A program made the translations under genes and the position numbers. This document shows, piece by piece, positions 1 to 5,377 of a stretch of DNA of 6,101 bases. Numbering within the stretch: the first letter of the stretch is position 1; each line of letters begins with the position of its first letter. Source of the DNA: Actinomycetes bacterium (GTDB lineage Bacteria; Actinomycetota; Acidimicrobiia; Acidimicrobiales; Acidimicrobiaceae). The stretch covers positions 1 to 6,101 of the forward strand of contig JAKBSX010000197.1 of NCBI GenBank assembly GCA_021844725.1. The letters run 5' to 3'. Under the pieces are notes generated by a model. It searched no databases, had not been told where the DNA came from, and saw only the letters and a list, made by a program, of their open reading frames with translations.

Positions 1-1
1 T

Positions 2-607
2 CAGGAGTTACCGGACGACACTGTGATAAACAACCCGACAAGGATAAAGGCCCGTTCTGAATACAAGACAGCAGAGGTTGCTTTGGCCCATGCAAAAGAG
101 CTACTCGGTGCAGAAGTTTCAAGTTCCAGCGTTGCCAGCAGTTCTATTGATGACCACGAAACAGTTATTGCAGAACTGAAAGCCTTTGTCGCAACTGCTA
201 CAGATGATCTGGAAAGGGCAAAGCTAGCGCTTGCGGGTATTCCAGCAAGACTTCCTCGTAACGAGATCCATCCAGGGCTTACCCGTGAAAAGCCACGCTT
301 AGAGCGTCGGGCCTTACAGATGGTGTGCCGACTGCTTGCCTATAACGCAGAACTTGATCTAGCACGACGGATAAATGCCTACCTTGGCGATGATGACGAA
401 TATCGGAGAATCACCCGCAATCTGCTGCACTTGGGTGGAACAATCACATTCGCACCAAAGGTAGTTACCGTAAATCTCAACCAACCAGACCCACCTAGTC
501 TTGCACGTGCTCTTGGGCTACTTATTGAGGAGATAAACCACAAATCTCCTCGCCTTTCGGGCGACGGACGACCAATTGTCTACGTCCTCAAAGCCAAGAC
601 AAATTGA
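2..607 (+). CDS. C-terminal part of a putative transposase-like protein (5' end outside window)
   Basis: The reading frame is open back to the window edge (in frame from base 2), so the GTG at 23 is probably internal and this is the C-terminal ~200 residues of a longer gene. What can be seen: a helical, Ala/Glu/Lys-rich stretch with coiled-coil character; a Pro-containing hinge (IPARLPRNEIHPG); a charged helical segment (RLERRALQMVCRLLAYNAE); then a beta-rich end with 'LGGTITFAPKVVTVNLNQ' and 'ALGLLIEEINHK', finishing in 'IVYVLKAK'. From memory, this order matches the C-terminal region of a family of actinobacterial proteins annotated as putative transposases: alpha-helical linker, then a short domain with an L-x-V-x-L strand and a conserved 'LxxLxxELN' helix. 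The catalytic DDE part would lie upstream and is not visible, so activity cannot be judged. No gene follows on this strand for several kilobases. The family call is a recollection, not a search result. Confidence 0.5.
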   Translation, partial: QELPDDTVINNPTRIKARSEYKTAEVALAHAKELLGAEVSSSSVASSSIDDHETVIAELKAFVATATDDLERAKLALAGIPARLPRNEIHPGLTREKPRLERRALQMVCRLLAYNAELDLARRINAYLGDDDEYRRITRNLLHLGGTITFAPKVVTVNLNQPDPPSLARALGLLIEEINHKSPRLSGDGRPIVYVLKAKTN

Positions 608-795
608 TCTCGGTCGGATCCCCTACTTCTGGAGGTCTGAAGGATAAGAAAAGCGGTTTTGAGCTCCTTGGACTTGCATCCGTTTTTGAGTACGAGTTCC
701 CAGGCTAAATGGTCAAGTGCTGATTGTAAATTATGAAGGAACTCGCCGAACACAGTGTTGAGGCGTGGGTAGGTCAAAAAACTGAACCTCCCCAT
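580..795 (-). pseudogene. Remnant of a 'LHNLxSALDHLAW' hypothetical protein
   Basis: A 71-codon open frame. Residues 14-38 carry 'VFGEFLHNLQSALDHLAWEL' followed by a 'LKNG' turn. This is very close to the signature 'xxGDxLHNLRSALDHLxWxLV' found in a family of bacterial proteins of unknown function, usually around 200 residues or more. After residue ~48 a weak match to the expected 'TxFPIF' segment is seen (KTAFLILQT). The frame then becomes unlike the family and stops inside the 3' end of the opposite-strand transposase-like gene, so the C-terminal half is missing. The N-terminal region expected upstream (above 795) is not recognisable in any frame. I therefore read this as a decayed internal fragment, possibly truncated when the neighbouring mobile element arrived. 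No ribosome-binding site is evident before the ATG at 795. The function of the family is unknown to me. Confidence 0.45.
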
Positions 796-980
796 GGATA
801 AATCCAGGGGGTTCTAAAGCCATTATCCAAGTTTGTACAGACTTGAGATTTTGACCATGATGATCCCGAGAAACACTTAGTGTGGCAAGCGTAGTCAGAG
901 GCCATATGACTTACTTTGCTGTGCCTGGCAACACCGACGCAGTAGCTACATTTCGGACCCAGGTGACCAGGTACTGGTTC
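796..980. other. Stretch with no supported gene
   Basis: Open frames here (for example 774-1010 on the minus strand and 882-1133 on the plus strand) have no recognisable motif, no convincing ribosome-binding site, and amino acid compositions typical of chance frames. A short hairpin, ACCAG-GTA-CTGGT, lies at 966-978 and may belong to the structured block that follows. Otherwise nothing is seen; this looks like eroded sequence between relics. Confidence 0.5.
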
Positions 981-1160
981 AAGGCGCTTCGGCGTCGGAG
1001 CCAGCGTCACCGCCTCAACTGGATCCGGATGAACCGTCTGGCAACCCGGTGGTTACCGCCTATCCGGGTGAAGCATCCTTTCCCAAGTGAACGCTTCGAC
1101 GCTCGTACTCAAGGCAGGAGCCCAGTGCGGTAGTCCCGCACGCTGGGATCTGCGCGGGCC
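981..1160 (+). ncRNA. Candidate structured RNA, GC-rich, with S-box/SAM-IV-like core motifs
   Basis: This block is clearly richer in G+C than its flanks and packed with potential stems. (1) GGCGC-UUCG-GCGUC at 983-996 is a 5-bp stem with a UUCG tetraloop, which favours the plus strand as the RNA. (2) GCCAG (1000-1004) can pair with CUGGC (1038-1042). (3) GGUGG-UUA-CCGCC lies at 1048-1060. (4) A 10-bp hairpin with a 2-nt bulge sits at 1121-1147: CCCAG+UGCGG, loop UAGUC, CCGCA+CUGGG. Motifs appear in the order GCCAGCGUCA, CUGGCAACC, GGUGG, CCGGGUGA, then a hairpin and GCGCGGG. From memory this resembles the actinobacterial SAM-IV (S-box clan) riboswitch. Against it: a convincing P1 is not found, and no plus-strand gene follows, so it would be an orphan or relic element. 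It overlaps the 3' part of the minus-strand ORF 1060-1344. Confidence 0.35.
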
Positions 1161-1344
1161 GCTCGAAAGGGTGGTCCCTACCGCAATTGACCTGGAACTT
1201 AGTAACATTTCTGCTCAACCACATGACATGCTGTGCATCGCTGGACTGAGATTTGTCGAAAAGATGTGCAGCCAGTTGGTGTATGTCGGCGGTAGGGCAT
1301 TTACATATTGGGCATGAGCTGACTTTGTTAACTATCTCTGTCAT
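1060..1344 (-). CDS. Small C2H2-type zinc-finger-like protein, possibly truncated
   Basis: A 94-codon ORF whose first ~50 residues look like a real protein. Cys11-x2-Cys14, then His22-x4-His27, form a C2H2-like zinc site (SSCPICKCPTADIHQLAAH), followed by a conserved-looking 'SDAQHVMWLSRNVTK' helix. I recall similar short actinobacterial proteins with 'HVMWLNRxVT', but cannot name a family or function. From about residue 53 (below base 1187) the sequence enters the GC-rich structured block, and the remaining ~42 residues are compositionally different, with Cys, Pro and Arg scattered. The natural C-terminus may therefore have been replaced by an insertion, deletion or frameshift. The ATG at 1344 has no strong Shine-Dalgarno. 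It lies downstream of the redox operon on the same strand but about 190 bp away across inverted repeats, so it is probably not co-transcribed. It could also be non-coding. Confidence 0.4.
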   Translation of the reverse strand: MTEIVNKVSSCPICKCPTADIHQLAAHLFDKSQSSDAQHVMWLSRNVTKFQVNCGRDHPFERPAQIPACGTTALGSCLEYERRSVHLGKDASPG

Positions 1345-1381
1345 TTGACCATGTTTCAGGGCAAGAGCAAGAAATTAGAGT

Positions 1382-1520
1382 CTAAATCAAATTTAGCACT
1401 TATGTGCGAAATAAAAGTATCGCAAGAAGTGGTGCCCTATGAAGATCCAGGGTCCGAGTAGAACTCAGGACATTCATAGGGTTCGAAGCCCTCCTTGTTT
1501 TGACTTTGATTTAGCTAAAT
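1382..1520. repeat. Nested inverted repeats in the intergenic gap downstream of the redox operon
   Basis: Outer 10-bp arms CTAAATCAAA (1382-1391) and TTTGATTTAG (1505-1514) are exact reverse complements. Each outer arm is also part of its own local palindrome: CTAAAT-CAA-ATTTAG at 1382-1396, and the perfect 12-bp ATTTAGCTAAAT at 1509-1520. Between them lies the strong hairpin at 1435-1481. The set occupies the ~190-bp gap between the stop of the fusion oxidoreductase gene (1537) and the start of the small zinc-finger ORF (1344). It could be an RNA-processing or termination region for the minus-strand operon, or a small non-autonomous element. No clear U-run follows on either strand, so a standard rho-independent terminator is not supported. 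Confidence 0.5.
1435..1481. repeat. Long two-part hairpin (9-bp outer stem, 8-bp inner stem)
   Basis: The perfect 9-bp arms CCCTATGAA (1435-1443) and TTCATAGGG (1473-1481) enclose a second stem. That is GTCCGAGT (1452-1459) pairing with ACTC-A-GGAC (1463-1471) around an AGA loop, with one bulged A at 1467. An overlapping small hairpin, GGG-TTCGAAG-CCC, follows at 1479-1491. Two coaxial perfect stems in a 47-bp span are unlikely by chance and suggest a folded RNA or a cruciform-type DNA element. Because the arms are symmetric, the strand cannot be assigned. Confidence 0.55.
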
Positions 1521-1536
1521 GAAGATGGAGAAATAA

Positions 1537-3690
1537 CTAGGGCATTTGCGAGTATATGTCTAAAGCATCCTTCGCGAATATGTTTAAGTCTCTTTCCAAA
1601 TACCTGGTGTGAATATCGCCTCCTAATATTACCTCTCCGCCCTTTTCAACAAACATGGACCGAAGGTCAGCCGAAACTCCCCTAGGTGTCAGGGAATGTA
1701 TTACGAAGGTGGCAATTTTTTTCCCATGAAGAGAGGGCAACTCGCTTATGTATTTGCGTGCATTTCGAGAGGGATGGATACCGCCAAGTAGTGGTCCTTC
1801 CACCTGTACTCCGTAGACGATTAGGTCACTGCCAATTAAGCTCAAATGGTTAATATTGTTGGCATTAGCTAATTCGGTTTTCCAACCAGCTTCCCAAAAA
1901 TAGCGGCTTATGTCTTGGCTGGCCTTATCTACTGTTCTACTTGCAACATCTCGTATGATTAGTACCGAACCGAGGTACAGTTTCGGGTTGCTTCCTTCTG
2001 TTGCCTTATTGACCCTGGAATGTTGATTGGTAAGATCAGCCGTGGCTCCTCTAGCCGCACTCATTCCCTGTGCCATTGCTGAAACCACGGTAGAAGGTCC
2101 AACTTGGAGGTCTCCAACTGCCCAAACTCCTTTGGTAATCGGAAAAGCTGCCTCAACCCGTGCATGTTCACGGTTATAAGCAAGTATTGCATGGGGACTT
2201 TTTGTCGAGAAGAGTCCACTTCCTAACCATCTCCGGTTTACTGGCTGATGCCCAGTTTGTGGTGCCCCAAGTGTGGTTTGGCTAGAGAGGTTTTTCCACT
2301 CTGGTTCCAGTCTGTAGCCCATTGCAGTTACCACAAGATCTACTTCTATAGTTTCACCTGGCTGATCGTTCAGCTTCGGAATTGATGAGGCGGTTTTTTG
2401 GATGGTGTGGTTCAAGGTTGCAGTGCTGACTACGCCTTTGGCGTTGGCACTCAACTTTGTGACAGTAGTTAGGAATCTAACGTCGACTCCGTCATCTCTA
2501 GCGTCAGCAATCTCATCCGGGCGAGCACGTGAGTATCTTTCGTCCATCCAGTCAATCGCTGTGGCGGAACCACCAAGCCGAAGCACTGAACGAGCTACGT
2601 CCATTGCAGTGTTTCCAGCACCGATTACCAACACATTTTTGCCATTTAGAAGTGGCCGGAAGTTCCCAGAACTAAGCACGAATTTTGCCATGTTCAAAAA
2701 TGTCTTGGCATCTTCAACTCCGTCTAGGTCGATACCTTCGATTCTGGGGATTATGGTTTGATTTGCTCCAATAGCACAAACTATGCCGTCAAACGCCTTG
2801 AGCAACTCATTAATCTGGTCGGGTTCGATCTTGGAATTGGTGTTGAACTTCACTTCGGAAGCCTTCAACTCGTCGATCAATGGGAACCAGGATGAGTTGG
2901 GTAGCACATAGCTTGGAATTCCCCATCTCATTACACCTCCAAGTGCGTCTTCTTCTTCGAATACAGTCACGTTGGCTCCGAGCCTGCGAAGCTCATAGGC
3001 GGCTCCCAGTCCCGCTGGTCCACTCCCTATTACAGCCATCTTCAGGTGATTATCTGGACCAGCATTGACGGTAATTGCTGGGGCATGATCTGCGATATAG
3101 CGCTCTATTTTTCCAATCTCGACTGCACTGTCTCCAGCTAATGACCAGGTACAGGACGCTTCGCACTGGGTGTTCCAATCGCACACTCTGGAGCATGCAG
3201 CAGGCAGACAGCTGTTGAGGGAAATTATCTCGATTGCTTTCTGCAGATCGCCGGCTTTTGCAGCTGCAATGAACCCCGGAATATCATTATGGGCTGGACA
3301 TCCCTTTACACAGGTTGGATCTGGGCATTGGAGACATCTTTCAGAGGCTCGTTCCAGTTCTTCAAAACTGGTGAATCCCGGTGCAACTTCACTAAAGCTT
3401 CCTATCAGTATTTCTGGTGCAGTTGGCTTTTGCATTACTGGCTGCTCAACTAGTACTGGTCCTTCGATAAATATTGCTGAGAATGGACAGGCTCTTTCGC
3501 ACTGCCTGCATCCAACACATATCTCATTTGCACCGACAGCTATCCAGTTGGGTTTGTCGAGGGTTAATGCACCAGTGGGACACCTTACGATGCACTCTTG
3601 GCAACCAGAGCATCGGTCTTTAAGTATGTGAATCTGAGGATGCTGATCTTGGTGAATTATTTGGTTTTGAATTTCGGTGGTGCTTACCAT
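1537..3690 (-). CDS. Ferredoxin-GltD-like FAD/NAD(P) oxidoreductase with C-terminal flavodoxin-like domain
   Basis: A 717-residue soluble redox fusion. Residues 20-75 are a 2x[4Fe-4S] ferredoxin module (Cys27/30/33/37 and Cys58/61/64/68). Residues ~105-200 are the Cys-rich N-terminal domain of GltD/NfnL-type proteins (Cys119/122/127/131; Cys166/170/176/180). The FAD-binding motif GSGPAG is at 222-227, followed by ALGGVMRWGIPSYVLP. The second dinucleotide fold has GAGNTAMD at 357-364, and the closing FAD motif AVGDLQVGPSTVVSAMAQG is at 524-542. Residues ~572-717 resemble a flavodoxin-like fold (SDLIVYGVQVEGPLLGG; KKIATFVIHS) without a classic phosphate-binding loop. GltD-family proteins of ~450-500 residues pass electrons between NAD(P)H, FAD and Fe-S clusters; no GltB partner is present here, so glutamate synthesis is not indicated. 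AGGAG lies 5 nt before the ATG, 19 bp after the membrane polyferredoxin gene, so the two are very likely co-transcribed. The redox partner is inferred, not shown. 'GltD' or 'NfnB' labels would overstate the match. Confidence 0.85.
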   Translation of the reverse strand: MVSTTEIQNQIIHQDQHPQIHILKDRCSGCQECIVRCPTGALTLDKPNWIAVGANEICVGCRQCERACPFSAIFIEGPVLVEQPVMQKPTAPEILIGSFSEVAPGFTSFEELERASERCLQCPDPTCVKGCPAHNDIPGFIAAAKAGDLQKAIEIISLNSCLPAACSRVCDWNTQCEASCTWSLAGDSAVEIGKIERYIADHAPAITVNAGPDNHLKMAVIGSGPAGLGAAYELRRLGANVTVFEEEDALGGVMRWGIPSYVLPNSSWFPLIDELKASEVKFNTNSKIEPDQINELLKAFDGIVCAIGANQTIIPRIEGIDLDGVEDAKTFLNMAKFVLSSGNFRPLLNGKNVLVIGAGNTAMDVARSVLRLGGSATAIDWMDERYSRARPDEIADARDDGVDVRFLTTVTKLSANAKGVVSTATLNHTIQKTASSIPKLNDQPGETIEVDLVVTAMGYRLEPEWKNLSSQTTLGAPQTGHQPVNRRWLGSGLFSTKSPHAILAYNREHARVEAAFPITKGVWAVGDLQVGPSTVVSAMAQGMSAARGATADLTNQHSRVNKATEGSNPKLYLGSVLIIRDVASRTVDKASQDISRYFWEAGWKTELANANNINHLSLIGSDLIVYGVQVEGPLLGGIHPSRNARKYISELPSLHGKKIATFVIHSLTPRGVSADLRSMFVEKGGEVILGGDIHTRYLERDLNIFAKDALDIYSQMP

Positions 3691-3695
3691 GACTA

Positions 3696-3700
3696 CTCCT
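3696..3700 (-). promoter_or_regulatory. Ribosome binding site of the fusion oxidoreductase gene
   Basis: AGGAG on the minus strand, five bases before the ATG at 3690. It lies within the 19-bp gap after the TAA of the upstream gene, which fixes the start and supports translation from a shared transcript. Confidence 0.75.
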
Positions 3701-3709
3701 AACTAACCC

Positions 3710-5242
3710 TTACGATGCCGCATGCATTGGCAAATAGAGGACACTAGCTGTCAGGCAGATAATGACTGCCAGTGAGATAACCATTGCGGTTGCCATAATT
3801 GGCTTTTTTGAATCGGAATGGAGATCTGTCCTTGCGATTCTGTATACCGCCCACAAGGTAAATGCAGTACCTAGACCCATGAAGCCAACTTGGACGGTGA
3901 CAATTTGAGGATTGGTCAAAAGGCGAGTGTTATAAATCCCAAGGTGTATTCCCAAAGGTGAAAGGACTGCTGACGGTACTCTCGTGACATGCTTGAAAAA
4001 CTTGGGCAACTGCCGTGCAAAGTAGTCAAATCCGGTTATAGGGATTAGCGCATAAGCGAATGCAGTGAACCACTTAATAGTGCTAGCCCTTCCCTTATTT
4101 CGGGAGTTTACCTTTTGTATTGCAGTTACTCCAAGCCATATAAACGCAACTACTAGTATTATTCCTCCGAAATAATCGACCGGATTTGGATAGTGCGGGA
4201 ATGAGATTGCCTTATTTAGCCAATTATCAATTGGAGTGAACCAAGCCATTGCGTTGTACTGCTGGTAAAGAACCAGCCCAAGAAGGATTGCTACCGCTAG
4301 TCCGACATCAAGACGCCGCTTCGAAGGTGCTACTACTGAAGTCATAGGCTTTTGAACGAAAAGGCCTATGTTATCTGATGGACATGACTTGTAACATTCG
4401 GAACATAGTCCACAAAATGAGTTAGAGTCTGCGCTTCCAGGCCAGGTATACCATGGGCATCCGAAACCGTCTTCTCCACCTCGCATGCAGTCCTTGGTAG
4501 AACAGGTGAGGCAGACATCGCGGTCCTTAGTTCGGAATCCAGCAACACTACCCATCGAACCCACGGTGGCGACAAGTGAGGACAAAGGACACAGATACCT
4601 GCAAAAGGTTCTTCGTTCAAATAATAAAAAGCTCAGGGTGGCAAATGACACGATTCCAATCACCATGATTGATGTCGCTATCGGAGCTCCTGGACCGGCA
4701 ATATTGAAGAATTCCTCAATAAAGGTGAGAATTACAAATGCTGCTGTTGAAATTAGAAGTCCATATCCGGCCCAAGATTCGGGTAGCTTCTTGCCCAGCC
4801 CAAGAGCCTTCTGTGTTCTTTGAAACAAGGTGCGCCGCTGTATCCATTCTCCAAAGCCACCGAAAGGACACATGGCACACCAGCCTCGGCCGATCACTGC
4901 AGTTATGACAAAGACAAGTGCGAACCACAGATACCATGTAATAGCCGGTCCGAAGTTTCGTCCCGGAGTGGTGATTCCAAAGATTCCTGTCGCGATCACT
5001 ATCCAAAAGATTATTTGGTTGGGAAGTATCAGGAAGAACTGGAATTTTCTGTCGTGAAGCATCTTATTTAAGATGCGACCGAAATGTTTACTTTCGGTGA
5101 GATCGATGCCAGGGTCAGTTTTCGTGAACCTACCCGGTGGCGGTGTTTCCGGCGGCCGTAGCCTAACTGAAGTTGATACTGGGTCATTTTCTATAACCAG
5201 TGCCCTTTGTTCAGGTTGTATGTCTGCACTTTGCTGGGTCAT
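3710..5242 (-). CDS. Membrane-bound 4Fe-4S polyferredoxin (NapH/NosR/CcoG-like Fer4_5 family)
   Basis: A 510-residue integral membrane iron-sulfur protein. An N-terminal soluble, Pro-rich stretch (~1-65) precedes about nine hydrophobic segments, roughly at 69-91, 99-118, 160-176, 187-208, 311-326, 357-374, 390-403, 446-468 and 481-503. Fer4_5-type motifs follow segments 2 and 4: GRGWC-AM-CPFGG (Cys122, Cys125) and RTFC-RYL-CPL (Cys214, Cys218). A soluble loop then carries Cys244/247/252/262 and a classic CxxCxxCxxxCP set (Cys277/280/283/287), enough for two [4Fe-4S] clusters. NapH, NosR and CcoG relatives carry electrons between quinol or membrane carriers and Fe-S partners. This protein lacks the periplasmic FMN-binding domain of NosR, so denitrification is not implied. 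The ATG at 5242 has a strong AGGAGGG five to six bases upstream. As first gene of the operon, it probably acts as membrane docking or electron-exchange partner for the fusion oxidoreductase. The substrate is unknown. Confidence 0.85.
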   Translation of the reverse strand: MTQQSADIQPEQRALVIENDPVSTSVRLRPPETPPPGRFTKTDPGIDLTESKHFGRILNKMLHDRKFQFFLILPNQIIFWIVIATGIFGITTPGRNFGPAITWYLWFALVFVITAVIGRGWCAMCPFGGFGEWIQRRTLFQRTQKALGLGKKLPESWAGYGLLISTAAFVILTFIEEFFNIAGPGAPIATSIMVIGIVSFATLSFLLFERRTFCRYLCPLSSLVATVGSMGSVAGFRTKDRDVCLTCSTKDCMRGGEDGFGCPWYTWPGSADSNSFCGLCSECYKSCPSDNIGLFVQKPMTSVVAPSKRRLDVGLAVAILLGLVLYQQYNAMAWFTPIDNWLNKAISFPHYPNPVDYFGGIILVVAFIWLGVTAIQKVNSRNKGRASTIKWFTAFAYALIPITGFDYFARQLPKFFKHVTRVPSAVLSPLGIHLGIYNTRLLTNPQIVTVQVGFMGLGTAFTLWAVYRIARTDLHSDSKKPIMATAMVISLAVIICLTASVLYLPMHAAS

Positions 5243-5245
5243 CTT

Positions 5246-5253
5246 ACCCTCCT
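5246..5253 (-). promoter_or_regulatory. Strong ribosome binding site of the membrane polyferredoxin gene
   Basis: AGGAGGGT on the minus strand, reading into TAAG-type spacing before the ATG at 5242. It is a near-consensus Shine-Dalgarno and supports this start over later Met codons. Confidence 0.75.
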
Positions 5254-5264
5254 GGCACTTATCT

Positions 5265-5276
5265 TACATTTACTAA
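5265..5276. promoter_or_regulatory. Upstream half-site, 12-bp arm matching the operator
   Basis: TACATTTACTAA is the exact reverse complement of TTAGTAAATGTA at 5297-5308, giving a perfect 12-bp inverted repeat with a 20-bp spacer. It is also a one-mismatch direct repeat of the operator's left arm TACATATACTA (5284-5294), 19 bp away. It lies just downstream of the expected minus-strand transcription start, where binding could block elongation or strengthen repression. Confidence 0.5.
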
Positions 5277-5283
5277 CTTACTT

Positions 5284-5308
5284 TACATATACTAGATTAG
5301 TAAATGTA
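5284..5308. promoter_or_regulatory. Candidate Rrf2-type operator, 25-bp palindrome
   Basis: TACATATACTA-GAT-TAGTAAATGTA: 11-bp arms with 10 of 11 positions complementary and a 3-bp centre. The length and dyad symmetry fit binding of a dimeric winged-helix regulator of the Rrf2 family. It covers the -10 element (5289-5294) and spacer of the minus-strand promoter, a position expected for repression. The divergently encoded Rrf2 protein is the obvious candidate ligand. That pairing is inferred from location. Confidence 0.6.
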
Positions 5309-5317
5309 TAGTTGCAA
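5289..5317 (-). promoter_or_regulatory. Promoter of the redox operon
   Basis: On the minus strand, -35 TTGCAA (5312-5317), 17-bp spacer, -10 TAGTAT (5289-5294). Transcription is expected near 5282, leaving a ~40-nt leader before the ATG at 5242. The -10 and spacer are overlapped by the 25-bp palindrome. The call rests on pattern match only. Confidence 0.55.
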
Positions 5318-5340
5318 ACTTAATGAAAATAATTTATAAT
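5312..5340 (+). promoter_or_regulatory. Promoter of the Rrf2-family regulator gene
   Basis: Plus strand: -35 TTGCAA (5312-5317), exactly 17 bp, then a perfect consensus -10 TATAAT (5335-5340). Transcription is expected near 5347, giving a ~31-nt leader to the ATG at 5378. The -35 is the same self-complementary hexamer used by the divergent promoter. A half-site-like TTACTAAC (5346-5353, identical to 5270-5277) sits at the start point, which could allow autoregulation. Confidence 0.65.
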
Positions 5341-5377
5341 TCTTGTTACTAACGTTTTTGTGATCGGGGTTGAAACA

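Noticed and set aside
882..1317. Plus-strand open frames at 882-1133 and 1087-1317
   Set aside because: No recognisable motifs, no ribosome-binding sites and skewed compositions; they overlap the folded GC-rich block and the minus-strand zinc-finger ORF and are best read as chance frames.
1452..1471. 'GGUCCGAG' resembling a guanidine-I (ykkC) riboswitch motif
   Set aside because: Only this short motif matches; the other conserved segments of that RNA are absent and the bases form a simple hairpin.
1474..1492. tRNA T-arm-like sequence GGGTTCGAAGCCC
   Set aside because: The arm has only three to four good pairs, and no acceptor, D or anticodon arms with proper spacing could be found on either strand; the bases also belong to the stronger 1435-1481 hairpin.
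1537..3690. Assignment as glutamate synthase small subunit
   Set aside because: No large subunit nearby, an altered NADPH loop and extra ferredoxin and flavodoxin-like domains make that role unlikely.
3710..5242. Assignment as NosR of the N2O reductase system
   Set aside because: No periplasmic FMN-binding domain at the N-terminus and no nos genes nearby; only the membrane Fer4_5 and ferredoxin part is shared.
2402..5276. Plus-strand open frames opposite the two redox genes, and short alternative minus-strand frames inside 4366-5006
   Set aside because: They lie antisense to or out of frame within two strongly supported genes with conserved Cys motifs, and have no independent signals.
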